NCBI RefSeq assembly: GCF_031458235.1
Contig: NZ_JAVDYB010000001.1
Span: 3,059,001-3,123,000 of the forward strand
Length of the DNA stretch: 64,000 nucleotides
Direction of reading: 5' to 3'
DNA from: Catenuloplanes atrovinosus
Lineage (GTDB): Bacteria; Actinomycetota; Actinomycetes; Mycobacteriales; Micromonosporaceae
Positions 23,384 through 32,503 of this stretch are shown here, piece after piece. A program made the position numbers and the translations under genes. The notes beneath the pieces are model-generated. The model saw only the letters and a list, made by a program, of their open reading frames with translations. It ran no database searches and was not told the DNA's origin. The first letter of the stretch is position 1. Each line of letters starts with the position of its first letter.

Positions 23384-24123
23384 GGCCGGCGGGCCTCGAG
23401 GAGGAAACGCGTGGAGTGGGCGATGAACGCGCCGTCCGCCTCGATCCGGTCGTGCAGGGCGCGCAGGCGGTCACGGTAGCGGTCCACCGTGAAGCCGGGC
23501 ACGGTCCAGATGACCTTGCGGAGGAAGACGATCACGGCGGCGACGTCGTGGAACTCCATGCGCAGGCGGGCGGCGCGCACGTCCACCACATCCAGGCCGC
23601 ACGCGGTCGCCTCGTCCCGTAGGCGTGCCGGGTCGCGGCCCGTGCCGACCGGCTGCGGGCCCATCATGGCGTCGGTCAGCTCGCGCACCGAACCGGGCCC
23701 CACCTGCTGCGACAGGTAGGTGCCGCCCGGTTCGAGCACGCGCGCCACCTCGTCGAACCGGGTCCGTACCGGATGACGGCTGGTGATCAGGTCGAACGAG
23801 TCGTCCGGGAACGGCAGGTCCGCGTCCTCCCGGACACACACCACCACCGCGTGCGGCAGCCGGCGCTGCGCGAGCGCGGCGTTCGGCGCCCAGCCCTCCG
23901 TCGCCACCAGCACCGGCGGCGGCGCGGTCACCTCGGACAGCACCTCACCGCCGCCGGTCTGCAGGTCCAGCGCCCGCCGCGCGCCGGCCATCCGGTCCGC
24001 CATCATCCGGGCGTACCCCCATGGCGGTCGCTCCTCCGTGGCGCGCCCCGAGAACCAGGAGAAATCCCAGCCCTCCACGGGTACGCGGGAACCCTCCGCG
24101 ACCAGTTCCTCGAACGTGCTCAT
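23377..24123 (-). CDS. class I SAM-dependent methyltransferase
   Basis: A 248-residue methyltransferase. The SAM-binding motif I is ALDLQTGGGEVLSEV (residues 50-64), then VLVATEGWAPNAALAQRRL (acidic end of strand 2) and the post-motif DLPFPDDSFDLITSRHP. A C-terminal region (FHDVAAVIVFLRKVIWTVPGFTVDRYRDRLRALHDRI) is typical of small-molecule methyltransferases of the UbiE-like group. ATG 24123 gives MSTFEELVAEGSRVPVEGW, the usual N-terminus. Substrate unknown. Confidence 0.85.
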   Translation of the reverse strand: MSTFEELVAEGSRVPVEGWDFSWFSGRATEERPPWGYARMMADRMAGARRALDLQTGGGEVLSEVTAPPPVLVATEGWAPNAALAQRRLPHAVVVCVREDADLPFPDDSFDLITSRHPVRTRFDEVARVLEPGGTYLSQQVGPGSVRELTDAMMGPQPVGTGRDPARLRDEATACGLDVVDVRAARLRMEFHDVAAVIVFLRKVIWTVPGFTVDRYRDRLRALHDRIEADGAFIAHSTRFLLEARRPA

Positions 24124-24173
24124 CGTCCGAGTCTGGTCCGCGGCGCGGCGCGCCTCAACCGGAATAGCGGTGC

Positions 24174-24923
24174 TCAGAACGCCAGGCGGGTGCCGATCAG
24201 GCCGCCGTCGACGAGCAGGCCGGTCCCCTGGATCATCGCGCCCTCCGGCGAGGCGACGAAGCGGACCGCGGCCGCGATCTGCTCCGGCCGCACGTAGGTG
24301 CCCGCCGGCGTGTCCGCGGTCTGCCGTTCGATCATGGCGAGGGCCGCCTCGTTGCCGGGCGTGAGCGTGATGCCGGGCGACACCGTGACCACGCGCACGC
24401 CACGCGGGCCGAACTCGGCCGACCACGTACGGGTCATCTGCGCGATCGCGGCCTTCGTCGCCGTGTACATCGCGCCGGCCGGCACGCCCACGTGCGACAT
24501 CCAGGAGCCGATGTTGACGATCACACCGTCGCCGCGCGCGGCCATCGCCGGTGCCAGCGCACCGGTCAGCACGTGCGGCGCCCGGACGTTGACCGCGAGC
24601 ATCGCGTCCAGGTCCGCGTCGGGCAGGTCGGCGGTCGAGGTGAACGGGTAGATGCCGGCGTTGTTGACCAGGATGTCGACGTGACCGCCCAGCCGGTCGG
24701 TCGCCTCGGCCGCGAAGTCACGGATCTGCCGGTACGATCCGGCCAGATCGACCGGCACGAACGCGCCGCCGACCTCATCGGCCAGCTTCTCGCCGCGCAC
24801 GGCGTCGCGGCCGCTGACCACGACGCGGGCGCCGGCCTCGGCCAGCGCGCGGACGGTGGCGGCGCCGATGCCGCTGGTGGAACCGGTGACGACGGCGGTG
24901 CGGTGCTGCAAGGTGTTGTTCAT
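24174..24923 (-). CDS. short-chain dehydrogenase/reductase
   Basis: A 249-residue classical SDR. The cofactor motif is TGSTSGIGAA (TGxxxGxG), followed by NNAG at VDILVNNAGIY and the catalytic Ser in IGSWMSHVG, with Tyr and Lys in YTATKAA. The end is GTGLLVDGG. ATG 24923 is chosen because earlier in-frame codons fall in the divergent promoter. The divergent MmyB-type regulator at 25025 is a standard partner for such SDR genes and probably controls it. Substrate unknown. Confidence 0.9.
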   Translation of the reverse strand: MNNTLQHRTAVVTGSTSGIGAATVRALAEAGARVVVSGRDAVRGEKLADEVGGAFVPVDLAGSYRQIRDFAAEATDRLGGHVDILVNNAGIYPFTSTADLPDADLDAMLAVNVRAPHVLTGALAPAMAARGDGVIVNIGSWMSHVGVPAGAMYTATKAAIAQMTRTWSAEFGPRGVRVVTVSPGITLTPGNEAALAMIERQTADTPAGTYVRPEQIAAAVRFVASPEGAMIQGTGLLVDGGLIGTRLAF

Positions 24924-25024
24924 GCGGTCAAGTAACCGCTGGTCACGGCGCGCGTACCAGTTCCTGGTCAACCTGGGCATGACATGACCACCCGGCGTGC
25001 GCGCGCGGGCCGTACCGTCGAGGG

Positions 25025-25873
25025 GTGTCACGAGATCGAGCGGAGCTCGGCGCCTTTCTGCGCGCCCGCCGCGGACAGCTGACCCCCGCGCAGGCCGGCA
25101 TCACGCCGTTTCCCGGACCGCGGCGGGTGCCCGGGCTGCGCCGCGAGGAACTGGCCGTGGCCGCCGGCCTGAGCCCGGACTACTACAGCCGCCTCGAGCA
25201 GGGCCGGCAGGCGAACATCTCCCGCGAGGTACTCAACGCCCTGGCCCGCGCGCTGCGCCTGGACGACGTGGCCCGTGCTCATCTGCACGACCTCGCCGCA
25301 CCGGTCACGATGTCCCGGGCACCGGTCCACGGCGTGCCGCAGCGCGCCGACCCGGGCCTGCTGCGGCTGCTGGACGCGCTCGGTCACCTGCCCGCGCTGG
25401 TCCTCGGCTGGCGTGGCGAGGTCCTGGCCCGCACCGGTCTGCTGCCGGCGGTGCTCGGACACCCCATGGACGCGGGTACGTCGTTCATCCGCTACATGTT
25501 GCAGGACCGCGGCGCCCGGGAGCGCATCGTCAACTGGGTCACGTTCGCCGAGTTCATGGTGGCGGCGTTGCGCCGCGAGTCGTCCCGGCACCCGCACGAC
25601 CGCTCGCTGCACCGGCTCATCGACGAGATCCGTGCCACCGAGCCGCTGGTCGCCGGCTGGTGGGACGATCATGGGGTGCGCGACTACAGCTCCGTCGCCA
25701 AGCACATCCGGCACCCGGTCGCGGGCGACCTGCACTTCGACATCGAGGTGGTCGGCGCGCCGCACGAGCCGCTGCAACGCCTGATCGTCTACACCTGCCA
25801 GCCGGACTCGCAGACGGCCCGCATGCTGCCCCTGCTCGCGTCGTGGAACGAGACGACGGTGGATGCCCGCTGA
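25025..25873 (+). CDS. XRE regulator with MmyB-like ligand domain
   Basis: A 282-residue regulator like the one at 5475-6311: HTH at 5-70 (LGAFLRARRGQLTPAQAG, GLRREELAVAAGLSPDYYSRLEQGRQ) and an MmyB-like domain at 105-275 (RYMLQDRGARERIVNWV, WWDDHGVRDYSSVAKHIRHPVAGDLHFDIEVV). The GTG at 25025 follows AGGGG. It faces the SDR gene across about 100 bp, its likely target. The two MmyB-type proteins in the window are paralogues guarding different enzymes. Confidence 0.88.
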   Translation: MSRDRAELGAFLRARRGQLTPAQAGITPFPGPRRVPGLRREELAVAAGLSPDYYSRLEQGRQANISREVLNALARALRLDDVARAHLHDLAAPVTMSRAPVHGVPQRADPGLLRLLDALGHLPALVLGWRGEVLARTGLLPAVLGHPMDAGTSFIRYMLQDRGARERIVNWVTFAEFMVAALRRESSRHPHDRSLHRLIDEIRATEPLVAGWWDDHGVRDYSSVAKHIRHPVAGDLHFDIEVVGAPHEPLQRLIVYTCQPDSQTARMLPLLASWNETTVDAR

Positions 25874-26301
25874 ACCTGCCCGCGCGGACGGTGGGCTCTG
25901 TTCACCGGCGAAGACGCATCGACGGTACGTGGAAGGGGGTCGCGCTCGGGTGGCGGATGCGGTGGCGGCCAGTTTCGCCGGCGGCGCGTGCCCGGCGGCG
26001 TGGGGCCGCGGCCGCGCGGTGCCGGGGCGGATAGTGGGGTGCCGAGCCGGCGAGATCTGCGGGCGGCCGATGCCCGAGGCCGGGTGGGCTCGCGGCCGGG
26101 GCGCCGAGTCGCCGGAGGCTCGAATGTCAGGATGCCGGCGAGACGCACCGGCGGCGCGTGCCCGAGGCGGGGTGAGCCTGCGGCGAGTCGCCGGAAACCC
26201 GGGCATCACGATGCCGGCGAGATGCGTCGGCGGCGGATGCCCGAGGCCGGGTGGTGCCTGCGGCCGGGCGGTGGGGCCGCCGCGTCACCGCAGGCCGGGA
26301 G
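25874..26301. repeat. gene-free region with degenerate 79-88 bp repeats
   Basis: No gene is evident. TGCCCGAGG recurs at 26071, 26159 and 26238, and GATGCCGGCGAGA at 26131 and 26210, giving repeat units of about 79-88 bp. CACGATG, part of the complement of the final codons of the quinone reductase gene, appears in the last copy and at the gene end. Confidence 0.55.
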
Positions 26302-27321
26302 TCACGATGTGACGTCGACCAGGACCTTGCCGACGGTGCCGCGCTCCACGGCCCGGTGCGCGTCGGCGGTGTGGTCGAGCGAGAAGCGGTGCAGCGGCAG
26401 GCCGTGCTCCTCGCCCACCCGCAGCGCGCCGTCCTGAACCGCGGCGGCGACGTCCTCGACGGCCGCGGCGCGCACCTGCGGACCGGCGGTGTAGAGCACC
26501 ACGAACTGCAGGCGCGCGTTGAGAACGAGGTTCCGCGGCACGTCCAGGTCGACCGGCTTGCCGCCGTCGTTGGCGTAGACCGAGATCGTGCCGCGTGACC
26601 GCAGTACGGCCAGGTCCAGCGCGAGGTTCGTGCCGAGCGCCACCTCGGCGACGATGTCGACGCCGGCCGGGGCTATCGCGCGGATCTCGGCGGCCGGGTC
26701 ACCCTCGCGATAGTTGATCACGTGGTGGGCGCCGGCGGCGGTGGCCAGCCGGGCCTTCTCCGGGCCGCTGACCGTGCTGATCACCGTGGCACCGGCCCAT
26801 CGGGCGAGCTGGATCACCGCGTGACCGACCGCGCCGGCCCCGCCCGCGGCGAGCACCACCGTGCCGTCGAGCGCGCCGGGCCGCAGGCGGCGCGGACCGT
26901 CCTCGGCGACCGTGAGTGCGCGGTGCGCGGTGAGCGCGGGGACGCCGAGCGAGGCGCCGACGTCGAATTCGGTCTCGTCGGGCAGCGGCACCGCGTGCTC
27001 GGCCGGCACGATCGTGAACTCCGCGGCGGTACCGGTGGGGCGGCCGGCGGCGGCCAGGTAGAGCCAGACCCGCTGACCGATCCGGGACTGGTCGACACCC
27101 TCACCGACGGCGTCGATCGTGCCGGCGCCGTCGAGGTGCGGGGTGACCTCGGGGAACTGCGTGGGCTGGTTGACGCGTGCGCGGGCCTGCACGTCGGTCG
27201 GATTGACCCCGGACACGGCGACCCGGACCCGCACCTCGCCGGGGCCGGGGGCGGACACATCCCTGTCGACGAGGTGGAGAACGTCGGGACCGCCGTTGTC
27301 GCGGTAGATGATTGCCTTCAT
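26302..27321 (-). CDS. NADPH:quinone reductase-type oxidoreductase (zinc-free MDR)
   Basis: A 339-residue medium-chain dehydrogenase/reductase. The N-terminus KAIIYRDNGGPDVLHLVD and AVSGVNPTDVQAR define the quinone reductase branch. The Rossmann motif is VLAAGGAGAVGHAVIQLARWAGA (an AxxGxxG variant). The zinc-binding cysteines of alcohol dehydrogenases are absent. It reduces quinones or reactive enones with NADPH. The TetR gene 104 bp upstream on the same strand is the likely regulator. Confidence 0.88.
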   Translation of the reverse strand: MKAIIYRDNGGPDVLHLVDRDVSAPGPGEVRVRVAVSGVNPTDVQARARVNQPTQFPEVTPHLDGAGTIDAVGEGVDQSRIGQRVWLYLAAAGRPTGTAAEFTIVPAEHAVPLPDETEFDVGASLGVPALTAHRALTVAEDGPRRLRPGALDGTVVLAAGGAGAVGHAVIQLARWAGATVISTVSGPEKARLATAAGAHHVINYREGDPAAEIRAIAPAGVDIVAEVALGTNLALDLAVLRSRGTISVYANDGGKPVDLDVPRNLVLNARLQFVVLYTAGPQVRAAAVEDVAAAVQDGALRVGEEHGLPLHRFSLDHTADAHRAVERGTVGKVLVDVTS

Positions 27322-27425
27322 GATCCGTCCTTAGAGGATGGTGGAGGAGAGGTCGGCCGCACGGCGTGGCGGTCTGATCGCGCCGCGGCCGGCACGGAAC
27401 ACGGCGCGGCCGGTGAACGTCGCGG

Positions 27426-27983
27426 TCACGACGGCGTCCCCTCGGCCGGTGGATGCAGGGCGACGCGCAGCAGCTCGGCGAGGTAAAGCGCCGTCACCCG
27501 CTCCGCGATCGGCGTGGCGAGCCGGCCGGCCTCGGCCGGCTCGTGGTGCTCGACCTTGACCAGCCAGGCCACGACACAGTCGTGCAGCATCGCGCGCAAC
27601 TCGTCGATCATGTCGACGACGATGGCCCGGATGGCCGGGTCGGTGGTCGCCTCACCCCACGTCTGGACGGCGACCCGGGCCGCGGCCGGGTCCTTGCCCG
27701 CGACGAGCCGGGCGGGCAGTTCGTCCGGGTGGGGTGGGGTGTCGCCGGCGGTCCACTCACCGATGATCGCCGCTCGCTCGGCCAGCGCCGCCCGGGCCGC
27801 GGCCTGCACCAGCTCGGCCTTGTTCCGGTAGTGGACATAGATCGAGCCGGCCGACAGGCCGGACTCGGCGGTGATGTCGGCGATCGAGGTCCGCTCCAGC
27901 CCGCTGCGGCCGAAGCAGCGCACAGCGGCCTCGGCGATCTGAGCCCGTCGCAGTTCCTTGCGTGCATCGGTGAGCCGCGGCAC
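27426..27983 (-). CDS. TetR family transcriptional regulator
   Basis: A 185-residue TetR protein. HTH residues 12-55 read RAQIAEAAVRCFGRSGLERTSI and AESGLSAGSIYVHYRNKAELVQ; the rest is the ligand-binding domain. The GTG at 27983 follows GGGAGG. Upstream is a perfect 11-bp inverted repeat (27997-28054), a likely self-operator. The quinone reductase gene lies downstream in the same direction, suggesting a redox or quinone-responsive unit. Confidence 0.88.
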   Translation of the reverse strand: MPRLTDARKELRRAQIAEAAVRCFGRSGLERTSIADITAESGLSAGSIYVHYRNKAELVQAAARAALAERAAIIGEWTAGDTPPHPDELPARLVAGKDPAAARVAVQTWGEATTDPAIRAIVVDMIDELRAMLHDCVVAWLVKVEHHEPAEAGRLATPIAERVTALYLAELLRVALHPPAEGTPS

Positions 27984-27996
27984 CGCACCCTCCCAC

Positions 27997-28054
27997 AAAC
28001 AGAATCGTCGCTCTGCTTGACGGACACTGTACAACAAGAACCGCGATTCTGTTT
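27997..28054. promoter_or_regulatory. inverted repeat upstream of tetR
   Basis: AAACAGAATCG at 27997-28007 and its exact complement CGATTCTGTTT at 28044-28054 flank an AT-richer core containing TTGTACA on the minus strand. The spacing (arm centres 47 bp apart) suggests two repressor dimers around the promoter. Confidence 0.65.
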
Positions 28055-28226
28055 GGTGCGGTGCTCGGCTGTATCGGGAACGGTGCGGGGGCCCGCTCCG
28101 CCGACGCCGACCGGCGACGAGGGCCGGCTGCTCGGCGGATCGACAACGACGACGCGAACGTGGCCAGAGGCGCCGCCGGGACGACGGCCCGTCGTGCGCC
28201 GGTCCCGGCCAGAGCGGCAGGCGCGA

Positions 28227-29318
28227 CTACCGGCGCCAGCCGGGCACTTCGGCGGGGTCTCGGTCGGCGGGGCCGACGTACGCGGCCGAGGGGCGGATGA
28301 TCTTGCCGAGGCGCTTCTGTTCGAGGACGTGGGCGCTCCAGCCGGCCGTGCGGGCGCAGGTGAACAGGGGCGTGAACAGGCCGGCCGGGACGCCGGCGAA
28401 GTCCAGCACTACGGCGGCCCAGAACTCGACGTTGGTCTCGAGGACCCGGTCGGGCTTGCGTTCGCGGAGTTCGGCCAGGGCGGCCTCCTCCAGGGCCAGC
28501 GCCGCCTCGTAACGGGGCGCGCCGAGGTCGCGGGCGGCGGCGCGGAGGATGCGGGCGCGGGGGTCTTCCGCGCGGTAGATGGCGTGGCCGAAGCCCATCA
28601 GGCGGCGGCCGGAGTCGAGGACCTGACGGACGTACCCGCGCGGGTCCTGGCTCTCCTCGACGGCCGTGATCATGTCGAGTGCGCGTGCCGGGGCGCCGCC
28701 GTGCAGCGGGCCGGACATGGCGGCGACCGCGCCGGAGAGCGCGGCGGCGACGTCCGTGCCGGTCGACGCGATGACGCGGGCGGTGAAGGTGGACGCGTTC
28801 ATGCCGTGCTCGGCGGCGCAGATCCAGTAGCGGTCGATCGCCTCGACGTGGCGCGGGTCCGGGTCGCCCTGCCAGCGGATCATGAAGCGTTCGGTGACGC
28901 TGCGGCCCTCGTCGATGCGGCGCTGCGGGACGGCGGGCAGGCCGACGCCGCGCGCGGCCTGAGCCACGAACGACAGCATCATGGTGGACGTGCGCGCGAG
29001 GTCGGACCGCGCCTGCGCGTCGTCGATGTCGATGAGCGGGCGCAGTCCCCAGTACGGCGCCATCATCGCGGTCGCGGCCTGGATGTCGGCGCGGATGTCG
29101 CCGGAGTGGACGGGCAGCGCGAACGGCTCGGCCGGCGGCAGCGGCGAGCCGAAGTCGCCGTCCGCGAGCAGGCCCCACACGTCCGCGAATCCGGCGTGGC
29201 CGATCAGCCTCTCCACATTGATGCCGCGGTAGCGCAGCGCGCCGCCGTCCCGGTCCGGCTCGGCGATGCGGGTCTCGAACGCGATGACGCCGGCCAGGCC
29301 CGGCTGCACGGTAGTCAT
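28227..29318 (-). CDS. citrate synthase family protein (citrate synthase 2 type)
   Basis: A 363-residue citrate synthase. Catalytic histidines lie in [14 protein letters not shown] and [14 protein letters not shown], and the aspartate in the helix [30 protein letters not shown] near the N-terminus is also diagnostic. It is shorter than the hexameric enzyme and matches actinobacterial 'citrate synthase 2' proteins. ATG 29318 is used because further upstream codons lie in the operator region. The divergent HTH-citrate synthase at 29386 is its usual partner and candidate regulator. Confidence 0.88.
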   Translation of the reverse strand: MTTVQPGLAGVIAFETRIAEPDRDGGALRYRGINVERLIGHAGFADVWGLLADGDFGSPLPPAEPFALPVHSGDIRADIQAATAMMAPYWGLRPLIDIDDAQARSDLARTSTMMLSFVAQAARGVGLPAVPQRRIDEGRSVTERFMIRWQGDPDPRHVEAIDRYWICAAEHGMNASTFTARVIASTGTDVAAALSGAVAAMSGPLHGGAPARALDMITAVEESQDPRGYVRQVLDSGRRLMGFGHAIYRAEDPRARILRAAARDLGAPRYEAALALEEAALAELRERKPDRVLETNVEFWAAVVLDFAGVPAGLFTPLFTCARTAGWSAHVLEQKRLGKIIRPSAAYVGPADRDPAEVPGWRR

Positions 29319-29319
29319 G

Positions 29320-29370
29320 TATTGACTGTCGACCTGCACAATCAACCTGTCAATGTTGATCCAGTCAATA
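29320..29370. promoter_or_regulatory. nested inverted repeats between the two citrate synthase genes
   Basis: TATTGACTG (29320-29328) and CAGTCAATA (29362-29370) are perfect 9-bp arms. Inside, ATCAAC (29341-29346) and GTTGAT (29355-29360) form a second palindrome. The region spans the short gap of the divergent pair and is notably AT-rich. Confidence 0.7.
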
Positions 29371-29385
29371 TGAGAAGATGGCCAC

Positions 29386-30573
29386 ATGCGCATGCTGAGC
29401 ACCGACGAGGTCGCCCGCCGGCTGGGCGTCAAACGCGCGACCGTCTACGCCTACGTCAGCCGTGGGCTGCTGACCGGGCTGCGGAACGGCAAGGGCAAGG
29501 AGACGCTGTTCAAGGAGGACGACGTGCGTGCGTTCGAGGCCACGCGCCAGCGTACGTCCGACAACGGCGGCTCCCCGGTTGTCCACACGGGCATCACGTT
29601 CATCAGCGACGGCAAGCTCTACTACCGCGGCCACGACGTGGATCTGCTCGCCCGTGCCGACTCGTTCGAGAACATCGTCGACCTGCTGTGGACCGGCGAG
29701 ATAACCGACATCGCGTTCCCGCGCGACCATCGGCTCCACCTGCTCGCGAAGGCGGTCACCGCGCCGCTTCCCGCCTCCGCCCGGCTCACCGACCGGCTGC
29801 GGGTCATCGTGGCCGCCGCCGGCGCCGCCGACCATCTGCGGTTCGACACCACCCCGACCGCGGTCATCGGCACCGGCCGCAAGCTGCTCGACACGATGGC
29901 CACCGGCCTGCCGCAGTTGGGGGAGCCGGTCAACTTCTCGCTCGGGGCGCTGCTGTGGAGCCGGCTGACCGCGTCGCCGGCGAACGGTGACGACTACCGC
30001 GCCCTGGAGGCCGCGCTGGTGCTGCTGGCCGACCACGATCTGGCCGCGTCCACGTTCGCGGTCCGGGTCGCGGCGTCGACGCGCGCCAATCCGTACGCCG
30101 TGGTCGGCGCCGGACTGGCCGCGATGGACGGCCCGCTGCACGGCGGCGCCAGCGGGCTGGCCGTGGAGATGCTCTCCACCGTGCTCCGCGGCGGAGACCT
30201 GCTCCGCACGATCTCCGACCGGCTGCGGACCGGCGCCGGCGTGCCCGGCTTCGGCCACCCGCTCTACCCGGACGGTGACCCCCGGGCCGTCACGCTGCTC
30301 AAGCTGATCCCGAGGACGGTCGTGTCGGACACGGCCGACGACATCGCCGCGGTGATCCGCGACCGGGCCGGGGTGCGGCCCAACATCGACCTGGCGCTGG
30401 CCGTGCTCACACTCACCTACGGCATGCCGCAGGACGCGGGCGAGACCATCTTCGCGATCGCGCGTACCGCCGGGTGGATCGCGCACGCGATGGAGGAGTA
30501 CGCGGATCAGCCCAGTCGTTTCCGCCCCATCGGCCGCTACGCGGGCCTGCCGCCGCTCACCGAGGGTGCCTGA
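29386..30573 (+). CDS. citrate synthase fused to an N-terminal MerR/excisionase-type HTH
   Basis: A 395-residue protein. Residues 1-52 are a helix-turn-helix ([41 protein letters not shown]). Residues 65-390 are a citrate synthase domain with [24 protein letters not shown] and [16 protein letters not shown], so the catalytic His/His/Asp set appears intact. Such proteins are annotated in actinomycetes next to citrate synthase 2, but their role is unclear. A metabolite-sensing regulator that binds the operator between the two genes is a reasonable inference. ATG 29386 or 29392 are both possible. Confidence 0.87.
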   Translation: MRMLSTDEVARRLGVKRATVYAYVSRGLLTGLRNGKGKETLFKEDDVRAFEATRQRTSDNGGSPVVHTGITFISDGKLYYRGHDVDLLARADSFENIVDLLWTGEITDIAFPRDHRLHLLAKAVTAPLPASARLTDRLRVIVAAAGAADHLRFDTTPTAVIGTGRKLLDTMATGLPQLGEPVNFSLGALLWSRLTASPANGDDYRALEAALVLLADHDLAASTFAVRVAASTRANPYAVVGAGLAAMDGPLHGGASGLAVEMLSTVLRGGDLLRTISDRLRTGAGVPGFGHPLYPDGDPRAVTLLKLIPRTVVSDTADDIAAVIRDRAGVRPNIDLALAVLTLTYGMPQDAGETIFAIARTAGWIAHAMEEYADQPSRFRPIGRYAGLPPLTEGA

Positions 30574-30627
30574 TCGTCCACGATCGGCGGACGGTGGGGT
30601 TGCCGGCGGCGCCTAGCATCGATCGTC

Positions 30628-32376
30628 ATGGTGAGAGTGCCGTGGCGGCGGGAGCCGTCGCCCGACGAAGCCGACCGTCTCGTCGCGGTCGCGGACGAGC
30701 TGGCCATGCTGCACGGGCCCGGCCCGGGGGCGAACCAGGCCGCGATCCGCGCGGTCGAGGCGGCCCGCAAGCTGGCCGCCCACGGTGACCGCGCCGACCG
30801 GGGCCGGCTGCTGCACGCGCTCGGCCGGCTCGGCGTGAACGTGGCGATGGGCCGCACGCCCGACGACGCCACCCCGGTCGTGCAAGAGGTGATCGCGCTC
30901 GCCCGTGCGCTGATCGCCGAGCCGGGGCCGGGCGGCGACGACCCGGTCCGCGCGGAGGCGGTCGTCCGGCTGGTGCAGTCCGCGCAGATCGTGGAGAACG
31001 CGGGCGGCCGGGCCCGCGCGCGGGACATGGTCGAGGAGGCACTCGCCGCCGCGCCGGACGTGGAGGCCGGGCCGCACGCGCGCCGGGCCCGGGCCGCGGT
31101 GCTCGCCGCGCTGGTCCAGAACCGGGTGGTGGACCAGGAGGAACGCATCGCACAGCGGCGCGAGCCGGTGGACGGCGCGGAGACGATGCGGCTGGCGATC
31201 GAGCTGGTCGACACCGCGCGGGCCGTGGCGATCGCCGACGAGGGACCCGCGATCTACGATCTCGCGGAGGCGCTGAGTTTCCTCGGCCGGGCCGCGTTGG
31301 TGGTCGACCGGCCGGACCTGACCGGTGCCGCGTGGGCGGAGCAGTTGTCGATCCTGATGAGCTTCGACGGTGGCGGCGCCAAGGCGCGGTTCGCGCAGGC
31401 CAGCCAGGCGATCGGCGCGCTCGGCAAGGCGTTCCCCCGGGTCGAGGTGGTCATCCCGGGCCCGGACGCGTGGCGGCGGACACCGTCCTACGCGGACCGC
31501 TGGCGACAACCCGGGACCACCGCGCCGTCGTACGTACGAGCCGATGGTCTTGAGGATTTCGACCGGCGGCTGGAGGAGGCGATCGCGCTCTCCCGCGGCG
31601 GTGCCCGGCTGACCGAGGCGGAACGGTCGCTGGACCGGCTGGTCGCGGAGGTCACGGTGTCCGAGGCCGGCGCGCGTGGCACGCCGGAGCACCCGGAGTT
31701 CCAGCGGGTGCTGGCCCGGGCGCTGTGGCGGCTGGCCCAGGTCCGGCACGCGGCCGGCCGGGCCACGGAGGCGCTGGAGCCGGCCCGGCTCTCCACCGTG
31801 TACGCCGCGCAGCGCCTGGACCGGCTGCTCAACGGCACGCCCGCGCGACAGCGGGCGGTGGCGGACGCGATCACCTACCTGTGTGACGCCGGAGAGATCG
31901 CGTTCGCGGCCGGCCACCCGGAGGAGCGGGTGGAGATGCTGCGCGACGCGATCCGCCTGGGCGAGCGGGCCTCGGACGCGCCGGTGCGGCGTGCGGTCGG
32001 CACCGCGCTGCACAACCTGGCGACCGCGCACGCGGCCACGCTGTCGCGTGGCGCCCGGGACGCGCAGCTGCGCGCCGAAACGGTCGCGCTGTCCGACCGG
32101 GCGCGGACGATCCGGCGCGGGCTGGTGGACGAGGCGGAGCCGCTGACCGTGTGGGAGTACGCGAACACGCTGGTCATGTGCGTGGGCGTGGCCGCGCTGG
32201 GGCAGCGGTGGGCGGACGGCGTGGCCCACCTGACCGAGGCGGCACCGCTGCTGGCGCGGCTCGGGCCGGCCGCGTCGGAGATGACCGCGCGGGCCCGGAT
32301 GCACGCGCAGATGCTGGGGATCGTGGCGCCCCGGCTGGTGGCGGAGGCGCGCGCCGCCGGTCGCTGGCCGTACTGA
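30628..32376 (+). CDS. helical-repeat (TPR-like) hypothetical protein
   Basis: A 582-residue soluble, Ala/Arg/Glu-rich, all-helical protein. Repeated helix pairs such as RLLHALGRLGVNVAMG, AVLAALVQNRVVDQEERI, VLARALWRLAQVRHAAGRATEAL and VGTALHNLATAHAATLSRGAR fit degenerate tetratricopeptide repeats, here without an attached enzymatic or HTH domain. Such proteins usually act as scaffolds. It is monocistronic; the pectate lyase downstream has its own promoter. No function can be assigned. Confidence 0.7.
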   Translation: MVRVPWRREPSPDEADRLVAVADELAMLHGPGPGANQAAIRAVEAARKLAAHGDRADRGRLLHALGRLGVNVAMGRTPDDATPVVQEVIALARALIAEPGPGGDDPVRAEAVVRLVQSAQIVENAGGRARARDMVEEALAAAPDVEAGPHARRARAAVLAALVQNRVVDQEERIAQRREPVDGAETMRLAIELVDTARAVAIADEGPAIYDLAEALSFLGRAALVVDRPDLTGAAWAEQLSILMSFDGGGAKARFAQASQAIGALGKAFPRVEVVIPGPDAWRRTPSYADRWRQPGTTAPSYVRADGLEDFDRRLEEAIALSRGGARLTEAERSLDRLVAEVTVSEAGARGTPEHPEFQRVLARALWRLAQVRHAAGRATEALEPARLSTVYAAQRLDRLLNGTPARQRAVADAITYLCDAGEIAFAAGHPEERVEMLRDAIRLGERASDAPVRRAVGTALHNLATAHAATLSRGARDAQLRAETVALSDRARTIRRGLVDEAEPLTVWEYANTLVMCVGVAALGQRWADGVAHLTEAAPLLARLGPAASEMTARARMHAQMLGIVAPRLVAEARAAGRWPY

Positions 32377-32379
32377 GCC

Positions 32380-32431
32380 TTGCCTTTTGAATTGACCCTT
32401 CTCTATTCTGAGCGCTCGGAAAGCGCTTTCC
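32380..32431 (+). promoter_or_regulatory. promoter and LacI-type operator of the pectate lyase gene
   Basis: TTGCCT (32380-32385) and TATTCT (32404-32409) are 18 bp apart. The perfect 14-bp palindrome GGAAAGCGCTTTCC lies at 32418-32431, just past the expected transcription start. AAAGCGCTTT palindromes are classic LacI-family sites, so sugar-released repression is likely. Confidence 0.6.
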
Positions 32432-32503
32432 AGGCGTGCTCGTCGGCCTCGCCCAGGGCCACGGGGTGCACGCCGTCCAGCTCGGAACGAGAAGGGATCG
32501 ACT

